Shown: positions 24,252 through 33,362 of the stretch, piece after piece
How positions within the stretch are numbered: the first letter of the stretch is position 1
Layout: each line of letters begins with the position of its first letter
Assembly: GCA_020524245.1 (NCBI GenBank)
Contig: JAIVLN010000006.1
Span: 1-64,000, forward strand
Reading direction: 5' to 3'
Length of the DNA stretch: 64,000 bases
From: Rossellomorea aquimaris
Lineage (GTDB): Bacteria; Bacillota; Bacilli; Bacillales; Fictibacillaceae
Program-made: the position numbers and the translations under genes
The notes under the pieces: generated by a model
The model's input: only the letters and a program-made list of their open reading frames with translations
Databases searched by the model: none
What the model was told of the DNA's origin: nothing

Positions 24252-25451
24252 ATGTTTAAAAAGCTATTCGTAATTCTGAGTGCCTCTTTAATCCTTTTGT
24301 CTGGCTGTCTTCCGTTCGACAACTTGAAGAAAGATCCCGTTGTGGAAGAAGAAAGCGATAACGAAAATGAAAAAGCAATTCCGCTTCAAAATATCAATAC
24401 GACCGATGATAAGTATTATAAATCGCTGAAAAACTATGAGCCTGGGGCTGCGCGTGGAGAAATCGGTTATGGCGTCGACAACCGGATTGACATCGACGAA
24501 ATGGAAACCGGATTGATGCGTCTGTCAAAAGACACGTTCGCAATCGATGATTACTATTTCCAGGAAGGACAGTATCTCGATAAGACGACGATTCGGAACT
24601 GGTTAAAACGCTCCAGTGACAAAGCTGGGAAAGCAAGATCAGGCTTGATCCAGGAAGGTTTGAACCCAGGTTTTGACCAAGAGGTGTATGAAAAAGCCGG
24701 CGTCGACCAAAAGAAAGAGATGCAAAGCAACAACCCGAAGATCCTTTCTTATATCCTTGAGCAGAATTATTTGAAGGACAGCGGAAAAGATAGTGTTAAG
24801 CTTGGTGGGATTTCACTAGCGTTGGCGTTCAACTCTACTTACTATTACAGCGTCCGAGATGAGAAAGGTCTTATCCATAAGGGTGATAAGAAACTTGATG
24901 CGGACGACGTGAAGAAGTATGCGGCGAAAACCGGACAGGAAGTCGTGAACCGGCTTCGTCAGCACCCTGAGCTTCAGGATGTTCCGATTGTGATTTCCCT
25001 ATTTTATGAAGAAGAACACGGTTCGGTTGTACCAGGTAACTACTTCGGAAAAGCTGTCGTCAAGGGCGGCTCGACGAAAGTGGACTGGGAAGACGTCGAT
25101 GAGAAGTATTACTTCTTCCCATCTGGTAAAGCAGAAGAGGATCATCGCGAAGACTTTAACCGATTCGTCCAGTTTGAAGGAAAAATCAAAGAGTACTTCC
25201 CGAACTATATCGGTGTAATCGGCGAAGCGTTATATCGAAACGGACAGATCTCGAAACTGACGATTGAGATTCCAATGCAGTTCAAAGGGAAGTCCGAGGT
25301 CATTTCCTTCACCCAGTACGTGAACTATCTGGTGAAGCAATACTTCCCGGATGAAGTTGTCGAAGTGAACATCAAGTCGTCACTCGATGAGCAGGAGAGT
25401 CTCATCGTATCGGATCCATCGAAAGATGACTCTGTTGTCCATATTTATTGA
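24252..25451 (+). CDS. camS: CamS-family sex-pheromone lipoprotein
   Basis: 399 residues with a lipoprotein signal MFKKLFVILSASLILLSG followed by the lipobox Cys at about residue 19. The rest is the CamS/YerH domain (YEPGAARGEIGYGVDNRID, QEGQYLDKTTIRNWLKR). In staphylococci and enterococci the cleaved signal peptide of such proteins acts as a pheromone; whether that applies here is unknown. It follows ligA by 19 bases, as in B. subtilis (yerH), and ends before a strong terminator. Confidence 0.9.
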   Translation: MFKKLFVILSASLILLSGCLPFDNLKKDPVVEEESDNENEKAIPLQNINTTDDKYYKSLKNYEPGAARGEIGYGVDNRIDIDEMETGLMRLSKDTFAIDDYYFQEGQYLDKTTIRNWLKRSSDKAGKARSGLIQEGLNPGFDQEVYEKAGVDQKKEMQSNNPKILSYILEQNYLKDSGKDSVKLGGISLALAFNSTYYYSVRDEKGLIHKGDKKLDADDVKKYAAKTGQEVVNRLRQHPELQDVPIVISLFYEEEHGSVVPGNYFGKAVVKGGSTKVDWEDVDEKYYFFPSGKAEEDHREDFNRFVQFEGKIKEYFPNYIGVIGEALYRNGQISKLTIEIPMQFKGKSEVISFTQYVNYLVKQYFPDEVVEVNIKSSLDEQESLIVSDPSKDDSVVHIY

Positions 25452-25459
25452 TTTCATTG

Positions 25460-25502
25460 AATCCTTGAACCGTTCGGTAGCGGTTCAGGGATTTTTTCTT
25501 TT
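25460..25502 (+). terminator. Terminator after camS
   Basis: AATCCTTGAACCG (25460-25472) pairs with CGGTTCAGGGATT (25481-25493, one G-U), followed by a T tract. The right arm also encodes the stop codon of the convergent gene at 25485-25769. Confidence 0.92.
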
Positions 25503-25769
25503 TATCAAAAGTGTGATCAATAGGATGATGACGCCGACTACGATACCGATCAAGCCGATGTACGTCCAGGCGATGGCGAATATGCCGCTGCCGATCGGGA
25601 AGGCTAGCTTGAAGAAGACTGCTATGATGACGGCTTCTTCTATGACGAATAGGGTGAGGATCAGCCAGACCGATACGTAAGGTTTTTGGATGGCATAGAA
25701 GAGAGTAAGAGCGAAGACGAGTAGAAATATAATGATATAGCCGGGTATGAGGATGTCAACATCGGACAT
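25485..25769 (-). CDS. Small membrane protein, unknown
   Basis: 94 residues with three hydrophobic helices (about 8-27, 34-56 and 61-89) and a basic C-terminus KRKNP. GAGGGGCACC lies before the ATG on this strand. I do not recognise the family. It is convergent with camS and its stop codon lies inside the camS terminator stem, so the two genes share that hairpin. Confidence 0.65.
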   Translation of the reverse strand: MSDVDILIPGYIIIFLLVFALTLFYAIQKPYVSVWLILTLFVIEEAVIIAVFFKLAFPIGSGIFAIAWTYIGLIGIVVGVIILLITLLIKRKNP

Positions 25770-25926
25770 GGTGCCCCTCCTTATAAAAATTCTTGTATGT
25801 TGTGTATTCCCGATTTTCCTTTGTTTGGAACATCATTTATGAAAGCGTGAAAACGGACGATTTTACAAGAAAAATGGAGAAATTCTGTGCTGTGCTAAAT
25901 AAAATATTCTGACTATTCCTCAATGT

Positions 25927-25955
25927 TTGAAAGCGAAGTTTTTATAGGTTAGAAT
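25927..25955 (+). promoter_or_regulatory. SigA promoter of rocA
   Basis: TTGAAA (25927-25932) and TAGAAT (25950-25955) with a 17-bp spacer, about 70 bases before the rocA start. No -12/-24 SigL promoter, as used by B. subtilis rocABC, was seen. Confidence 0.7.
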
Positions 25956-26026
25956 GAGGTTGTAATTGAAAACTATGTATGCGTTTTCAATACTACTCTA
26001 TTGGGATATTGGAGGGGTTCATACTT

Positions 26027-27577
26027 ATGGTAGTACCTTACAAACACGAGCCATTTACCGATTTTTCCGTTAAGGAAAATCGTGAAGCTTTTGAAGAAGC
26101 TTTGAAAAAAGTTGAGAAAGAACTATTAGGTAAAGACTATGACCTAATCATCAACGGAGAGTATGTCTCTACGGATGAAAAGATTGTGTCTTACAATCCA
26201 GCAAATAAAGAAGAGGTCATCGGTCGTGTTTCGAAAGCGAACCAGGAGCTTGCTGAAAAAGCGATGCAATCCGCGGACAAAGCTTTTGAAACTTGGCGCA
26301 AGGTAGATCCTGAGGAGCGCGCAAACGTACTATTCCGTGCTGCTGCAGAAATTCGCCGCCGTAAGCATGAATTCTCTGCTTTGTTGGTAAAAGAAGCAGG
26401 TAAGCCGTGGAAGGAAGCGGACGCTGATACAGCTGAAGCAATCGACTTCCTAGAGTATTATGGACGTCAAATGCTCGAAATCAAAGACGGTAAACAGATC
26501 CAAAGTCGTCCTATCGAACACAACCAATACAAGTACATTCCATTAGGAGTAGGTATCACGATCTCTCCTTGGAACTTCCCATTTGCGATCATGGCTGGAA
26601 CAACTGTTGCACCAATCGTAACGGGTAACACAGTCATCCTGAAGCCAGCAAGCGCGACACCAGTCGTTGCAGCTTGGTTCGCTGACGTGATGTTGAAAGC
26701 TGGAACGCCAGCAGGCGTATTGAACTACTTGCCTGGTAGCGGTTCTGAAGTGGGAGACTATTTAGTCGATCACCCTAGAACTCGTTTCATCAGCTTTACA
26801 GGTTCACGTGACGTTGGTACACGTATTTGGGAACGCGCTGCGAAAATCCAAGACGGCCAGAAGTGGTTGAAGCGTGTCATCGTTGAGATGGGCGGAAAAG
26901 ATACAGTATGTGTCGACGCTGACGCTGACCTTGATCTAGCTGCTCAATCGATCGTATACTCTGCATTCGGATTCGCTGGACAGAAGTGTTCTGCTGGTTC
27001 CCGTGCAGTCGTCCACCAAGACATCTACGACGAAGTATTGGAGCGCGCAGTCAAGTTGACGAAAGAACTCGTTACTGGTAACCCTATGGACCACAACACG
27101 TACATGGGACCAGTTATTGATAAAGGCGCATATGACAAGATCATGGACTATATCGAAGTTGGTAAAGAAGAAGGCCGCTTAATGGCTGGTGGTGAAGGTG
27201 ATGACTCTAAAGGTTACTTCATCCAACCGACAATCTTTGCTGATCTAGATCCAAAAGCTCGCATCATGCAAGAAGAAATCTTCGGACCAGTTGTGGCATT
27301 CAGTAAAGCGCGTGACTTCGATCACCTGCTTGAAATTGCAAACAACACGGAGTACGGATTGACAGGTGCACTTCTTACGAACGACCGTGAGAAGATCAAG
27401 CGTGCGAAGGAAGACTTCCATGTTGGTAACCTTTACTTCAACCGTGGTTGTACAGGTGCAATCGTTGGATACCAACCATTCGGTGGATTCAACATGTCCG
27501 GTACAGACTCCAAAGCTGGAGGACCAGACTACCTCGTACAACACATGCAACCGAAGACAACGTCTGAAGGATTGTAA
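26027..27577 (+). CDS. rocA: 1-pyrroline-5-carboxylate dehydrogenase RocA
   Basis: 516 residues. NAD-dependent oxidation of pyrroline-5-carboxylate (glutamate semialdehyde) to glutamate in proline and arginine breakdown. Aldehyde dehydrogenase motifs: [24 protein letters not shown], the catalytic Glu in IVEMGGKD and the catalytic Cys in [11 protein letters not shown]. The start is ATG 26027 after TTGGAGGGGTT, giving [10 protein letters not shown] as in RocA; the frame is open upstream. The proline symporter downstream fits proline use. Confidence 0.96.
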   Translation: MVVPYKHEPFTDFSVKENREAFEEALKKVEKELLGKDYDLIINGEYVSTDEKIVSYNPANKEEVIGRVSKANQELAEKAMQSADKAFETWRKVDPEERANVLFRAAAEIRRRKHEFSALLVKEAGKPWKEADADTAEAIDFLEYYGRQMLEIKDGKQIQSRPIEHNQYKYIPLGVGITISPWNFPFAIMAGTTVAPIVTGNTVILKPASATPVVAAWFADVMLKAGTPAGVLNYLPGSGSEVGDYLVDHPRTRFISFTGSRDVGTRIWERAAKIQDGQKWLKRVIVEMGGKDTVCVDADADLDLAAQSIVYSAFGFAGQKCSAGSRAVVHQDIYDEVLERAVKLTKELVTGNPMDHNTYMGPVIDKGAYDKIMDYIEVGKEEGRLMAGGEGDDSKGYFIQPTIFADLDPKARIMQEEIFGPVVAFSKARDFDHLLEIANNTEYGLTGALLTNDREKIKRAKEDFHVGNLYFNRGCTGAIVGYQPFGGFNMSGTDSKAGGPDYLVQHMQPKTTSEGL

Positions 27578-27597
27578 GAAGAATAGATTAAGATACG

Positions 27598-27628
27598 AAA
27601 AACCCCCTCACTTGTTGAGGGGGTTTTT
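27598..27628 (+). terminator. Terminator after rocA
   Basis: AAAAACCCCCTCA pairs with TGAGGGGGTTTTT around a 5-base loop, followed by more T. Very strong. Confidence 0.94.
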
Positions 27629-27734
27629 CATTTTGGTGGAAGTTTTTCCTGGGCGGTTTATTGGTTGTCCCGCCATTTTGGGCTGCCGAATGAACTGCCG
27701 GTGCTCATCTTAGGGTCCTGCCGACGATCATCGG

Positions 27735-27760
27735 AACACCGCTGATCAGCGGTGTTTTTT
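27735..27760 (+). terminator. Hairpin with T tract, possible terminator
   Basis: AACACCGCTG/CAGCGGTGTT is a near-perfect palindrome ending in six T. No gene lies between it and the rocA terminator, so it may be a leftover or back-up terminator. Confidence 0.7.
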
Positions 27761-27810
27761 GATTGCTCGTACCAGGTACGCACAGAAAAGTCTTGTGGGA
27801 GAAGGGAAGT

Positions 27811-27876
27811 GAAACGGTGCCAGGCACCAAATTGAAACCGTTGGCGCCCAACGGGTTTGAAACGGTGCCAGGCACT
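27811..27876. repeat. Two copies of the GTGCCAGGCAC palindrome
   Basis: GAAACGGTGCCAGGCAC occurs at 27811 and again at 27859 in direct orientation, with AACCGTTGGCGCCCAACGGG between them. It belongs to a short palindromic family also seen at 29955, 39707, 42001, 44360 and 44456. Confidence 0.8.
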
Positions 27877-27906
27877 ACAAATCTAATGAAGCTTCCAATT
27901 TTATGG

Positions 27907-27930
27907 GTTTTATTTTGGGTTTGTGGGTAT
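27907..27930 (+). promoter_or_regulatory. SigB-type promoter candidate
   Basis: GTTTTA (27907-27912) and GGGTAT (27925-27930) with a 12-bp spacer match the general-stress SigB consensus. B. subtilis opuE has a SigB promoter as well as a SigA one. The distance to the next gene start is long (about 365 bases). Confidence 0.5.
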
Positions 27931-28294
27931 ATAAAAGTATAGCGGCTTAAAATAGGCCTTTCGACAGGTGTGATTGCATAATAATTTTTACGTTTAGGGC
28001 AAAATATAGGAGGGATGACATGTTGTAAATACAGTTAATTGGTAAATATATCCTTAAATTAATCTTCATAAATTTTTTTGAATAGATATTATTTTATTCC
28101 CGAGAAAAGGCTTTCATTTCCAATGAATATGAATAAATATACATCTGACTTGTAATTTAATAATTATCACAATGTTCTTAACATTATATTATGTTATGGT
28201 TTTTAATGGTGACAACAAGTGCGGAGTATCGCGGATCGCGAGGAAGTTTTCATTTTGCATAATGATTGTATATAAACGTACAGGAGGTGCTCTC
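27931..28294. other. Long AT-rich leader before the symporter operon
   Basis: No gene. An isolated ribosome-binding-like AGGAGGG at about 28009-28015 is followed by an ATG frame that closes within seven codons. The rest is A+T rich. The site CAGGAGGTGC at 28281-28290 serves the small gene at 28295. Confidence 0.5.
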
Positions 28295-28408
28295 GTGGAA
28301 GAATTCAGTCTATCAGCAGCAACTTGGTTTTGGTTACTCGTACCCATGCCATTAGTCGTCATACTATCAATCATTTCATTTTTCGTAGAAACGAAGGGAG
28401 AGAATTAA
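28295..28408 (+). CDS. Small single-helix protein coupled to the proline symporter
   Basis: 37 residues from a GTG start with a strong CAGGAGGTG ahead: a short polar N-terminus, one hydrophobic helix (about residues 9-31) and a charged tail VETKGEN. Its stop is only 4 bases before the symporter ATG, so translation is probably coupled. Small accessory proteins upstream of sodium:solute symporters are known in other families. I infer a similar role but recognise no named family. Confidence 0.65.
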   Translation: MEEFSLSAATWFWLLVPMPLVVILSIISFFVETKGEN

Positions 28409-28412
28409 TTCA

Positions 28413-29894
28413 ATGGATTTACCTACGTTAATAACGTTTATAATCTATCTAGTCGTCATGTTGGCGATCGGAATTATTTCCTATCGTCTAACCAGTAACT
28501 TGTCCGATTATGTCCTTGGTGGAAGAAGCCTGACTCCGGGTGTAGCAGCACTTAGTGCGGGAGCCTCAGATATGAGTGGTTGGCTCTTACTCGGTTTACC
28601 AGGTGCAATGTACGCAAGTGGTATGAGCGCAGCATGGATCGGTATCGGTCTATCTGTCGGTGCTTACTTGAACTGGCAGTTTGTTGCGAAACGTCTTCGT
28701 ACGTACACGGAAGTTTCAAAGGATTCCATTACGATTCCGGATTACTTTGAAAACCGTTTCCGTGACAACTCGAAAGTTCTTCGTGTTATCTCAGCAATTG
28801 TAATCCTATTCTTCTTTACCGTATATACGGCTTCAGGACTTGTAGGAGGAGCGAAACTATTCCAATCTTCATTTGATATGACGTATACGGCAGCGCTTTG
28901 GATTGGTGCAATCGTCATCATCTCTTACACATTCTTGGGAGGATTCCTCGCGGTAAGTTGGACAGACTTCATTCAAGGAATCTTGATGTTCTTAGCATTG
29001 ATCATCGTACCGATTGTTGCCATCAACGAACTTGGTGGTTGGAATGAAACAATTAACCAGGTCGGCAACATGGACCCTGCATATGTAGACATCATGGCAG
29101 GTATGGGTGGTGCAGCAGGATTCTTCGCAATCGTGTCATCACTTGCTTGGGGTCTTGGTTACTTTGGACAACCGCACATTCTTACTCGTTTTATGGCAGT
29201 AAGATCACCAGAAGACATTCCGAAAGCGCGTGTGATCGGAATCGGTTGGATGGTTATTTCCCTATTTGGTGCGATCTTCACTGGTCTAGCGGGTATCGCA
29301 TACTTTGCTGATAACCCACTTGAAGGTGCAGACGCTGAAACAGTATTTATCTTGTTCACGCAAGTATTGTTCAACCCTTGGGTATCTGGAATCTTACTTG
29401 CAGCGATCCTAGCGGCGATCATGAGTACAGTCGACTCTCAGCTACTTGTTTCATCAAGTGCTCTTGCAGAAGACTTTTACAAAGCGATCCTACGTAAAGA
29501 TGCAAGTGAAAAAGAATTGGTTTGGATCGGTCGTTTCGCAGTACTTGGAATTGCATTGATTGCAATCTTCATCGCATCCGACCCAGAAAGCCAAGTATTG
29601 ACGCTTGTTAGTTATGCCTGGGCAGGATTCGGTGCCGCATTCGGACCTGTTGTCATCTTGTCACTATTCTGGAAGCGTATGACGCGTAATGGTGCGCTTG
29701 CTGGTATCATCGTCGGTGCCGTAACGGTTGTTCTTTGGAAGACGCTTTCTGCAAGCATCATTCCATTCAGCCTTTACGAAATCGTACCTGGATTCATCCT
29801 TGCTACGATTGCCATCATCGTTGTCAGCTTGATGGGTAACGGACCGAAAGACACTGTAGAAAATGAATTCGACGAAGTAGCAGACGAAATTTAA
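28413..29894 (+). CDS. opuE: Sodium/proline symporter (PutP/OpuE type)
   Basis: 493 residues with about 13 membrane helices, SSS family (LeuT fold). It begins LITFIIYLVVMLAIG. The motifs SDYVLGGRSL, GASDMSGWLLLGLPGA and the sodium-site region MSTVDSQLLVSSSALAEDFY are typical of PutP and OpuE. The neighbourhood is that of B. subtilis opuE, which imports proline as an osmoprotectant. Proximity to rocA also permits a catabolic role, so the choice between OpuE and PutP is uncertain. The C-terminus is acidic. Confidence 0.92.
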   Translation: MDLPTLITFIIYLVVMLAIGIISYRLTSNLSDYVLGGRSLTPGVAALSAGASDMSGWLLLGLPGAMYASGMSAAWIGIGLSVGAYLNWQFVAKRLRTYTEVSKDSITIPDYFENRFRDNSKVLRVISAIVILFFFTVYTASGLVGGAKLFQSSFDMTYTAALWIGAIVIISYTFLGGFLAVSWTDFIQGILMFLALIIVPIVAINELGGWNETINQVGNMDPAYVDIMAGMGGAAGFFAIVSSLAWGLGYFGQPHILTRFMAVRSPEDIPKARVIGIGWMVISLFGAIFTGLAGIAYFADNPLEGADAETVFILFTQVLFNPWVSGILLAAILAAIMSTVDSQLLVSSSALAEDFYKAILRKDASEKELVWIGRFAVLGIALIAIFIASDPESQVLTLVSYAWAGFGAAFGPVVILSLFWKRMTRNGALAGIIVGAVTVVLWKTLSASIIPFSLYEIVPGFILATIAIIVVSLMGNGPKDTVENEFDEVADEI

Positions 29895-29906
29895 GCTGAA
29901 TGTTGT

Positions 29907-29938
29907 AAGGACTGGCCTGTAAGGGCCGGTCCTTTTTT
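29907..29938 (+). terminator. Terminator after the symporter
   Basis: AAGGACTGGCC pairs with GGCCGGTCCTT and is followed by T. A very similar hairpin follows the next gene (30691-30722). Confidence 0.92.
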
Positions 29939-30039
29939 CATGTATTAGAATAGAAGTGTCAGGCACTGATTTTGGCTCTGGTTCTTAATCTTTTGTGTTT
30001 GTGTCCGATATTAGGGGTAGTTGGGCGGTGAGGGAAATT

Positions 30040-30669
30040 ATGGATAATTCAGTTTTAAACAAAGCTTTTCTTACAATTTGGACAAGTCCGCGGCAAACCA
30101 TACGCAGCATTTTAGATAGTGGGAACACAAAGTATATCTACATGCTAGCAATGGTCGCTGGTATTACCAATTCACTGGATCGTGCTTCTGGGAGTAGTGC
30201 AGGAGATGATACTTCATTATGGCTGATCCTGTTGTTGGCGTTCATCTTAGGACCAATTGGTGGAATCATTACATTACATATCGGAGCTTTCTTGATTCGA
30301 TGGACAGGAAATTGGATCGGAGGAGCAGGGGATAAATCAGACATTAAGGTCGCCTATGCTTGGACGAATGTTCCGGCGATCATCGGTTTAATCCTATGGA
30401 TTCTTCAATTGCTGTTATTTGGAGATGAGATGTTTACAACGGAAATGGACCGGGTGGATAGCAATACGAGCTTATACGTACTCTTTTTCGTAATTGCTGC
30501 GATAGAAATGGTGCTTATGGTGTGGGGTATCATCATTTTGATAAAGGGCATTGCGGAAGCACAGCGTTTTTCTTCATGGAAAGCGATAGGGAACCTGTTG
30601 TTAAGTGCACTCGTCGTCCTCGTGCCAATCATACTCTTCGTATTGTTGATTATCATGATAACCAGCTAA
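30040..30669 (+). CDS. Yip1-family membrane protein
   Basis: 209 residues with five hydrophobic helices. The N-terminal cytoplasmic segment AFLTIWTSPRQTIRSILD is the usual start of bacterial Yip1-domain proteins. An upstream GTG (29995) has no ribosome binding site; ATG 30040 has GTGAGGG ahead. Function unknown. It stands alone between two GGACCGG-type terminators. Confidence 0.75.
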   Translation: MDNSVLNKAFLTIWTSPRQTIRSILDSGNTKYIYMLAMVAGITNSLDRASGSSAGDDTSLWLILLLAFILGPIGGIITLHIGAFLIRWTGNWIGGAGDKSDIKVAYAWTNVPAIIGLILWILQLLLFGDEMFTTEMDRVDSNTSLYVLFFVIAAIEMVLMVWGIIILIKGIAEAQRFSSWKAIGNLLLSALVVLVPIILFVLLIIMITS

Positions 30670-30690
30670 TGCCAATATAGAATAACAGTG

Positions 30691-30722
30691 AGGACCGGAC
30701 TAGGAGAGCCGGTCCTTTTTTA
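30691..30722 (+). terminator. Terminator after the Yip1 gene
   Basis: AGGACCGG pairs with CCGGTCCT and is followed by six T. The convergent EamA gene ends only 3 bases further on, so it probably serves both. Confidence 0.9.
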
Positions 30723-30724
30723 TG

Positions 30725-31645
30725 TTAAAAATTCGAACGTGTCACTTCGCCGTTCCTTACAAGCTTCACAATCGAATGCCGGTTGGATAACAGTACGCCG
30801 AAAATGATCAAGAAAGCACCCAATATCATCACTGGTGTGACGAGTTCTTTTAAAAACAGATAGCCGACGAAGATAGCGATGAGTGGTGATACATATAACC
30901 AAGTGGACGGGAATACGGGATTCGTCTTGGAGATGAGCCAGTAGTATAGCCCGTGCCCACCAATCGATCCGATGAGAATCAAGTAAAGCATGGAAAGTTG
31001 TGCGTTCGGATTCGCAATTAACGAAGCGAAACTCGGTTTTTCCACGATAAAAGAAAAAGCCATCAGCATCAGGCCTCCGTAAAACATTTGCACGCCATTC
31101 ATGAGAAAAGGCGAGAAACGTCGCTCGGTCGCAAAGTATCGTTTCGAATAAACAGAGCCATATCCATAGCCGAATTCACCAATCAAGACCGCGATGCATC
31201 CGATCACCCACATGTATGAGATCGCATTTGAGAAGCCTGGTAACGAGATGAACAGCACACCGGCGAGTGCGATGCCGAGGCCGAGAATCTGTACAGAGTC
31301 CAGCGTAGCTTCCTTTCGCTGTCGTTGGATGAGCAGGATCATCATCGGTCCTGTTGCCGACAGTACTGCAGCAAGCCCGGATGTAATGAATTGCTCTGCC
31401 CAGTATAGCGTTGAGAACGTCATGAACGTAATGCAGAATCCCACGACGATCAGTGGTTTAGAGCGTAACGCTTGCTTCACCTGATCCCGTTTTATCGCGA
31501 AGTAAGCAAGAACGATCAAACCGGCAATGGTGAACCGGACACCACCAGATAAGATCGGTGTCGCTCCTGCTTCAATGCCAATTTTGATAAACAGGAAAGT
31601 GGTGCCGAATATAACACAGACGAGCAGATAGTTGAAAAAAATCAT
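30725..31645 (-). CDS. EamA/DMT-family transporter
   Basis: 306 residues with ten membrane helices in two EamA repeats (about 1-135 and 150-285). The start has AAAGGAGGTATTCAT ahead. It is divergent from a MocR-type regulator, an arrangement shared by B. subtilis ydfC/ydfD and ydeK/ydeL, so the regulator probably controls it. Substrate unknown; drug/metabolite efflux is the family theme. Confidence 0.88.
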   Translation of the reverse strand: MIFFNYLLVCVIFGTTFLFIKIGIEAGATPILSGGVRFTIAGLIVLAYFAIKRDQVKQALRSKPLIVVGFCITFMTFSTLYWAEQFITSGLAAVLSATGPMMILLIQRQRKEATLDSVQILGLGIALAGVLFISLPGFSNAISYMWVIGCIAVLIGEFGYGYGSVYSKRYFATERRFSPFLMNGVQMFYGGLMLMAFSFIVEKPSFASLIANPNAQLSMLYLILIGSIGGHGLYYWLISKTNPVFPSTWLYVSPLIAIFVGYLFLKELVTPVMILGAFLIIFGVLLSNRHSIVKLVRNGEVTRSNF

Positions 31646-31677
31646 ATGAATACCTCCTTTTGACGATAAGAAAAGTA

Positions 31678-31721
31678 TATAACTCGAAATGTATAACAGT
31701 TGAATTTCCTATATAACACTT
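31678..31721. promoter_or_regulatory. TATAAC repeats, candidate MocR operator
   Basis: Three direct copies of TATAAC with similar flanks lie in the 146-bp divergent region: GTATATAACT (31678), TGTATAACAG (31692) and TATATAACAC (31712). MocR-family regulators usually bind direct repeats between themselves and their target. The TATACT on the minus strand here may also be the -10 of the EamA gene. Confidence 0.4.
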
Positions 31722-31791
31722 AGTCTTGAAAAAGGTTCGTCGGTGAGGTTAACTTAGAGTAAGAGAAAAAGTGTGCAAAGGAGGTGTCTTC

Positions 31792-33234
31792 ATGAAGCTC
31801 GTCGTGCAAAAGGACTCTGCAACGCCTATCCATCAGCAGATCTACCACCAGATTTTGAACCGGATCCAGACCGGATCTTTGTCAGACGGAGAAAAAATGC
31901 CGTCGTTACGAAAGCTGTCAACGGAATTGAAGGTCAATTATCTGACGGTGAACAAAGTGTATCAGCGGCTAGAAGAAGAGGGACATATCGAAATCCTTCA
32001 AGGAAAAGGGGCGTTCGTAAAAAGTAAGCACAAAACGAAGCCGTATACGGAAGGCAGTGGTGAGCAGGAGGTTTTCTCAACGCTTCTTCAACGGTCTCAA
32101 TATTTGGTGAATCGAACGAAAAGTCATTACGATTTTTCCAAAGCGGTCGTGTCACCGGGGCTGTTGCCGAGTCACTTTCTCGCTCAGCAGACGAAGAAAA
32201 TCCTCGATGAGAATCCGATGGTTTTAACGACTTATGGACCGGTGGAAGGGGACGAGGAGCTGAGAGATGAGGTTTCAAAGTACTTGGAGCATCAGCTCGG
32301 ATACAAAACGGAAGCGGAGAACATCCTGATTACGAGTGGAGTCCAGCAGGGAATCAACATCGTGGCGAATACGTTTTTGACCGCAACAGACACGGTAGCC
32401 GTGGAAAGTCCATGTTATGGGGCGGCGATCGATACATTCATGAACCGAGGGAATGCGATTTTGCCGATTCTGATGGATGAAGAAGGGATGAGGATGGATG
32501 TGTTGGAGGAGCAATGCCATGTGGCTCCACCGAAGCTCGTATACGTGAATCCGACGTTCCAGAACCCGACTGGACGTACGATGAGTGAGAAGCGTCGGAA
32601 AGAGCTGCTTGAGCTTGCTGAAACATACGGTTTCTTAGTCGTAGAGGATGATTCGTTCAGTGAAGTGTATTTCGATGGTGTTTTGCCACCGAAGCCGATC
32701 AAGTTCTTCGATACATCTGGGCATTGTATTTTCCTGAAAGGCTTCAGTAAGACGATGGCACCGGGAATCCGTCTCGGAGCGCTGGTTGCTGACAAATCTT
32801 TATATGAAGCGTTGTATATTTCGAAGGCTTCGATGGATGTGGGAAGCCCGCTGTTGAACCAGAAAGCGCTCTTGCCGTTCATGAGAACCCGGCGCATGAA
32901 AGATCATCACGAAAAGCTCCGGATTGCCTTACAAATCCGAAGGGACATCACGAGGGAGATTTTCGATGTCTATTTGGAAGGGAAAGTGCAATATGAACTT
33001 CCGAAAGGCGGATTGAACCTGTGGGTAGAGCTACCTGAACCGGTTGATGTGGAAGCCTTGCAAGTTGCAGCAAAAGAACACTCGATTTCTTTTTTACCAG
33101 GTAGCACGTGCTATGTGACCGATGCGCCAACACCGTCGATCCGTCTCAGCTACTCAACACTCAGTGACCGCGAAAATACGGAAGGGGTCACTCAACTTGC
33201 CTCGCTGATCGCCGTACAGCTGACAAAATCGTAA
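31792..33234 (+). CDS. MocR-type GntR/aminotransferase regulator
   Basis: 480 residues: an N-terminal GntR winged helix (about 1-75, TPIHQQIYHQILNRIQTGSL and SLRKLSTELKVNYLTVNKVY) fused to a class I/II aminotransferase-like domain with the PLP lysine in FLKGFSKTMAPGIRLG and NPTFQNPTGRTMS. AAAGGAGGTGTCTTC fixes the start at ATG 31792 rather than the upstream GTG. Likely regulator of the divergent EamA transporter, with a PLP-linked amine as possible effector. Confidence 0.9.
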   Translation: MKLVVQKDSATPIHQQIYHQILNRIQTGSLSDGEKMPSLRKLSTELKVNYLTVNKVYQRLEEEGHIEILQGKGAFVKSKHKTKPYTEGSGEQEVFSTLLQRSQYLVNRTKSHYDFSKAVVSPGLLPSHFLAQQTKKILDENPMVLTTYGPVEGDEELRDEVSKYLEHQLGYKTEAENILITSGVQQGINIVANTFLTATDTVAVESPCYGAAIDTFMNRGNAILPILMDEEGMRMDVLEEQCHVAPPKLVYVNPTFQNPTGRTMSEKRRKELLELAETYGFLVVEDDSFSEVYFDGVLPPKPIKFFDTSGHCIFLKGFSKTMAPGIRLGALVADKSLYEALYISKASMDVGSPLLNQKALLPFMRTRRMKDHHEKLRIALQIRRDITREIFDVYLEGKVQYELPKGGLNLWVELPEPVDVEALQVAAKEHSISFLPGSTCYVTDAPTPSIRLSYSTLSDRENTEGVTQLASLIAVQLTKS

Positions 33235-33236
33235 TT

Positions 33237-33362
33237 GGTTCGAAAGAGCGGGGAAGTGGTTCGAAAGAGCGGAGAAGCGGTTCGAAAGAGCGGAGAAGTG
33301 GTTCGAAAGAGCGGAGAAGTGGTTCGAAAGAGCGGAGAAACAACCCATAAGAGCAGAAATGT
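33237..33362. repeat. 21-bp tandem repeat array (5 units plus a degenerate one)
   Basis: Five nearly identical 21-bp units begin at 33237, 33258, 33279, 33300 and 33321 with core GGTTCGAAAGAGCGGAGAAG, and a sixth degenerate unit begins at 33342. They start 3 bases after the regulator stop codon and end before gatC. Frames on either strand give 7-residue repeats, but there is no sign of translation. Confidence 0.93.

Noticed and set aside
25850..26026. SigL (-12/-24) promoter for rocA
   Set aside because: No TGGCAC-N5-TTGCA pattern found; a good SigA promoter is present instead.
33237..33362. Possible CRISPR array
   Set aside because: Units follow each other directly with no unique spacers, the unit is 21 bp and there are no cas genes nearby.
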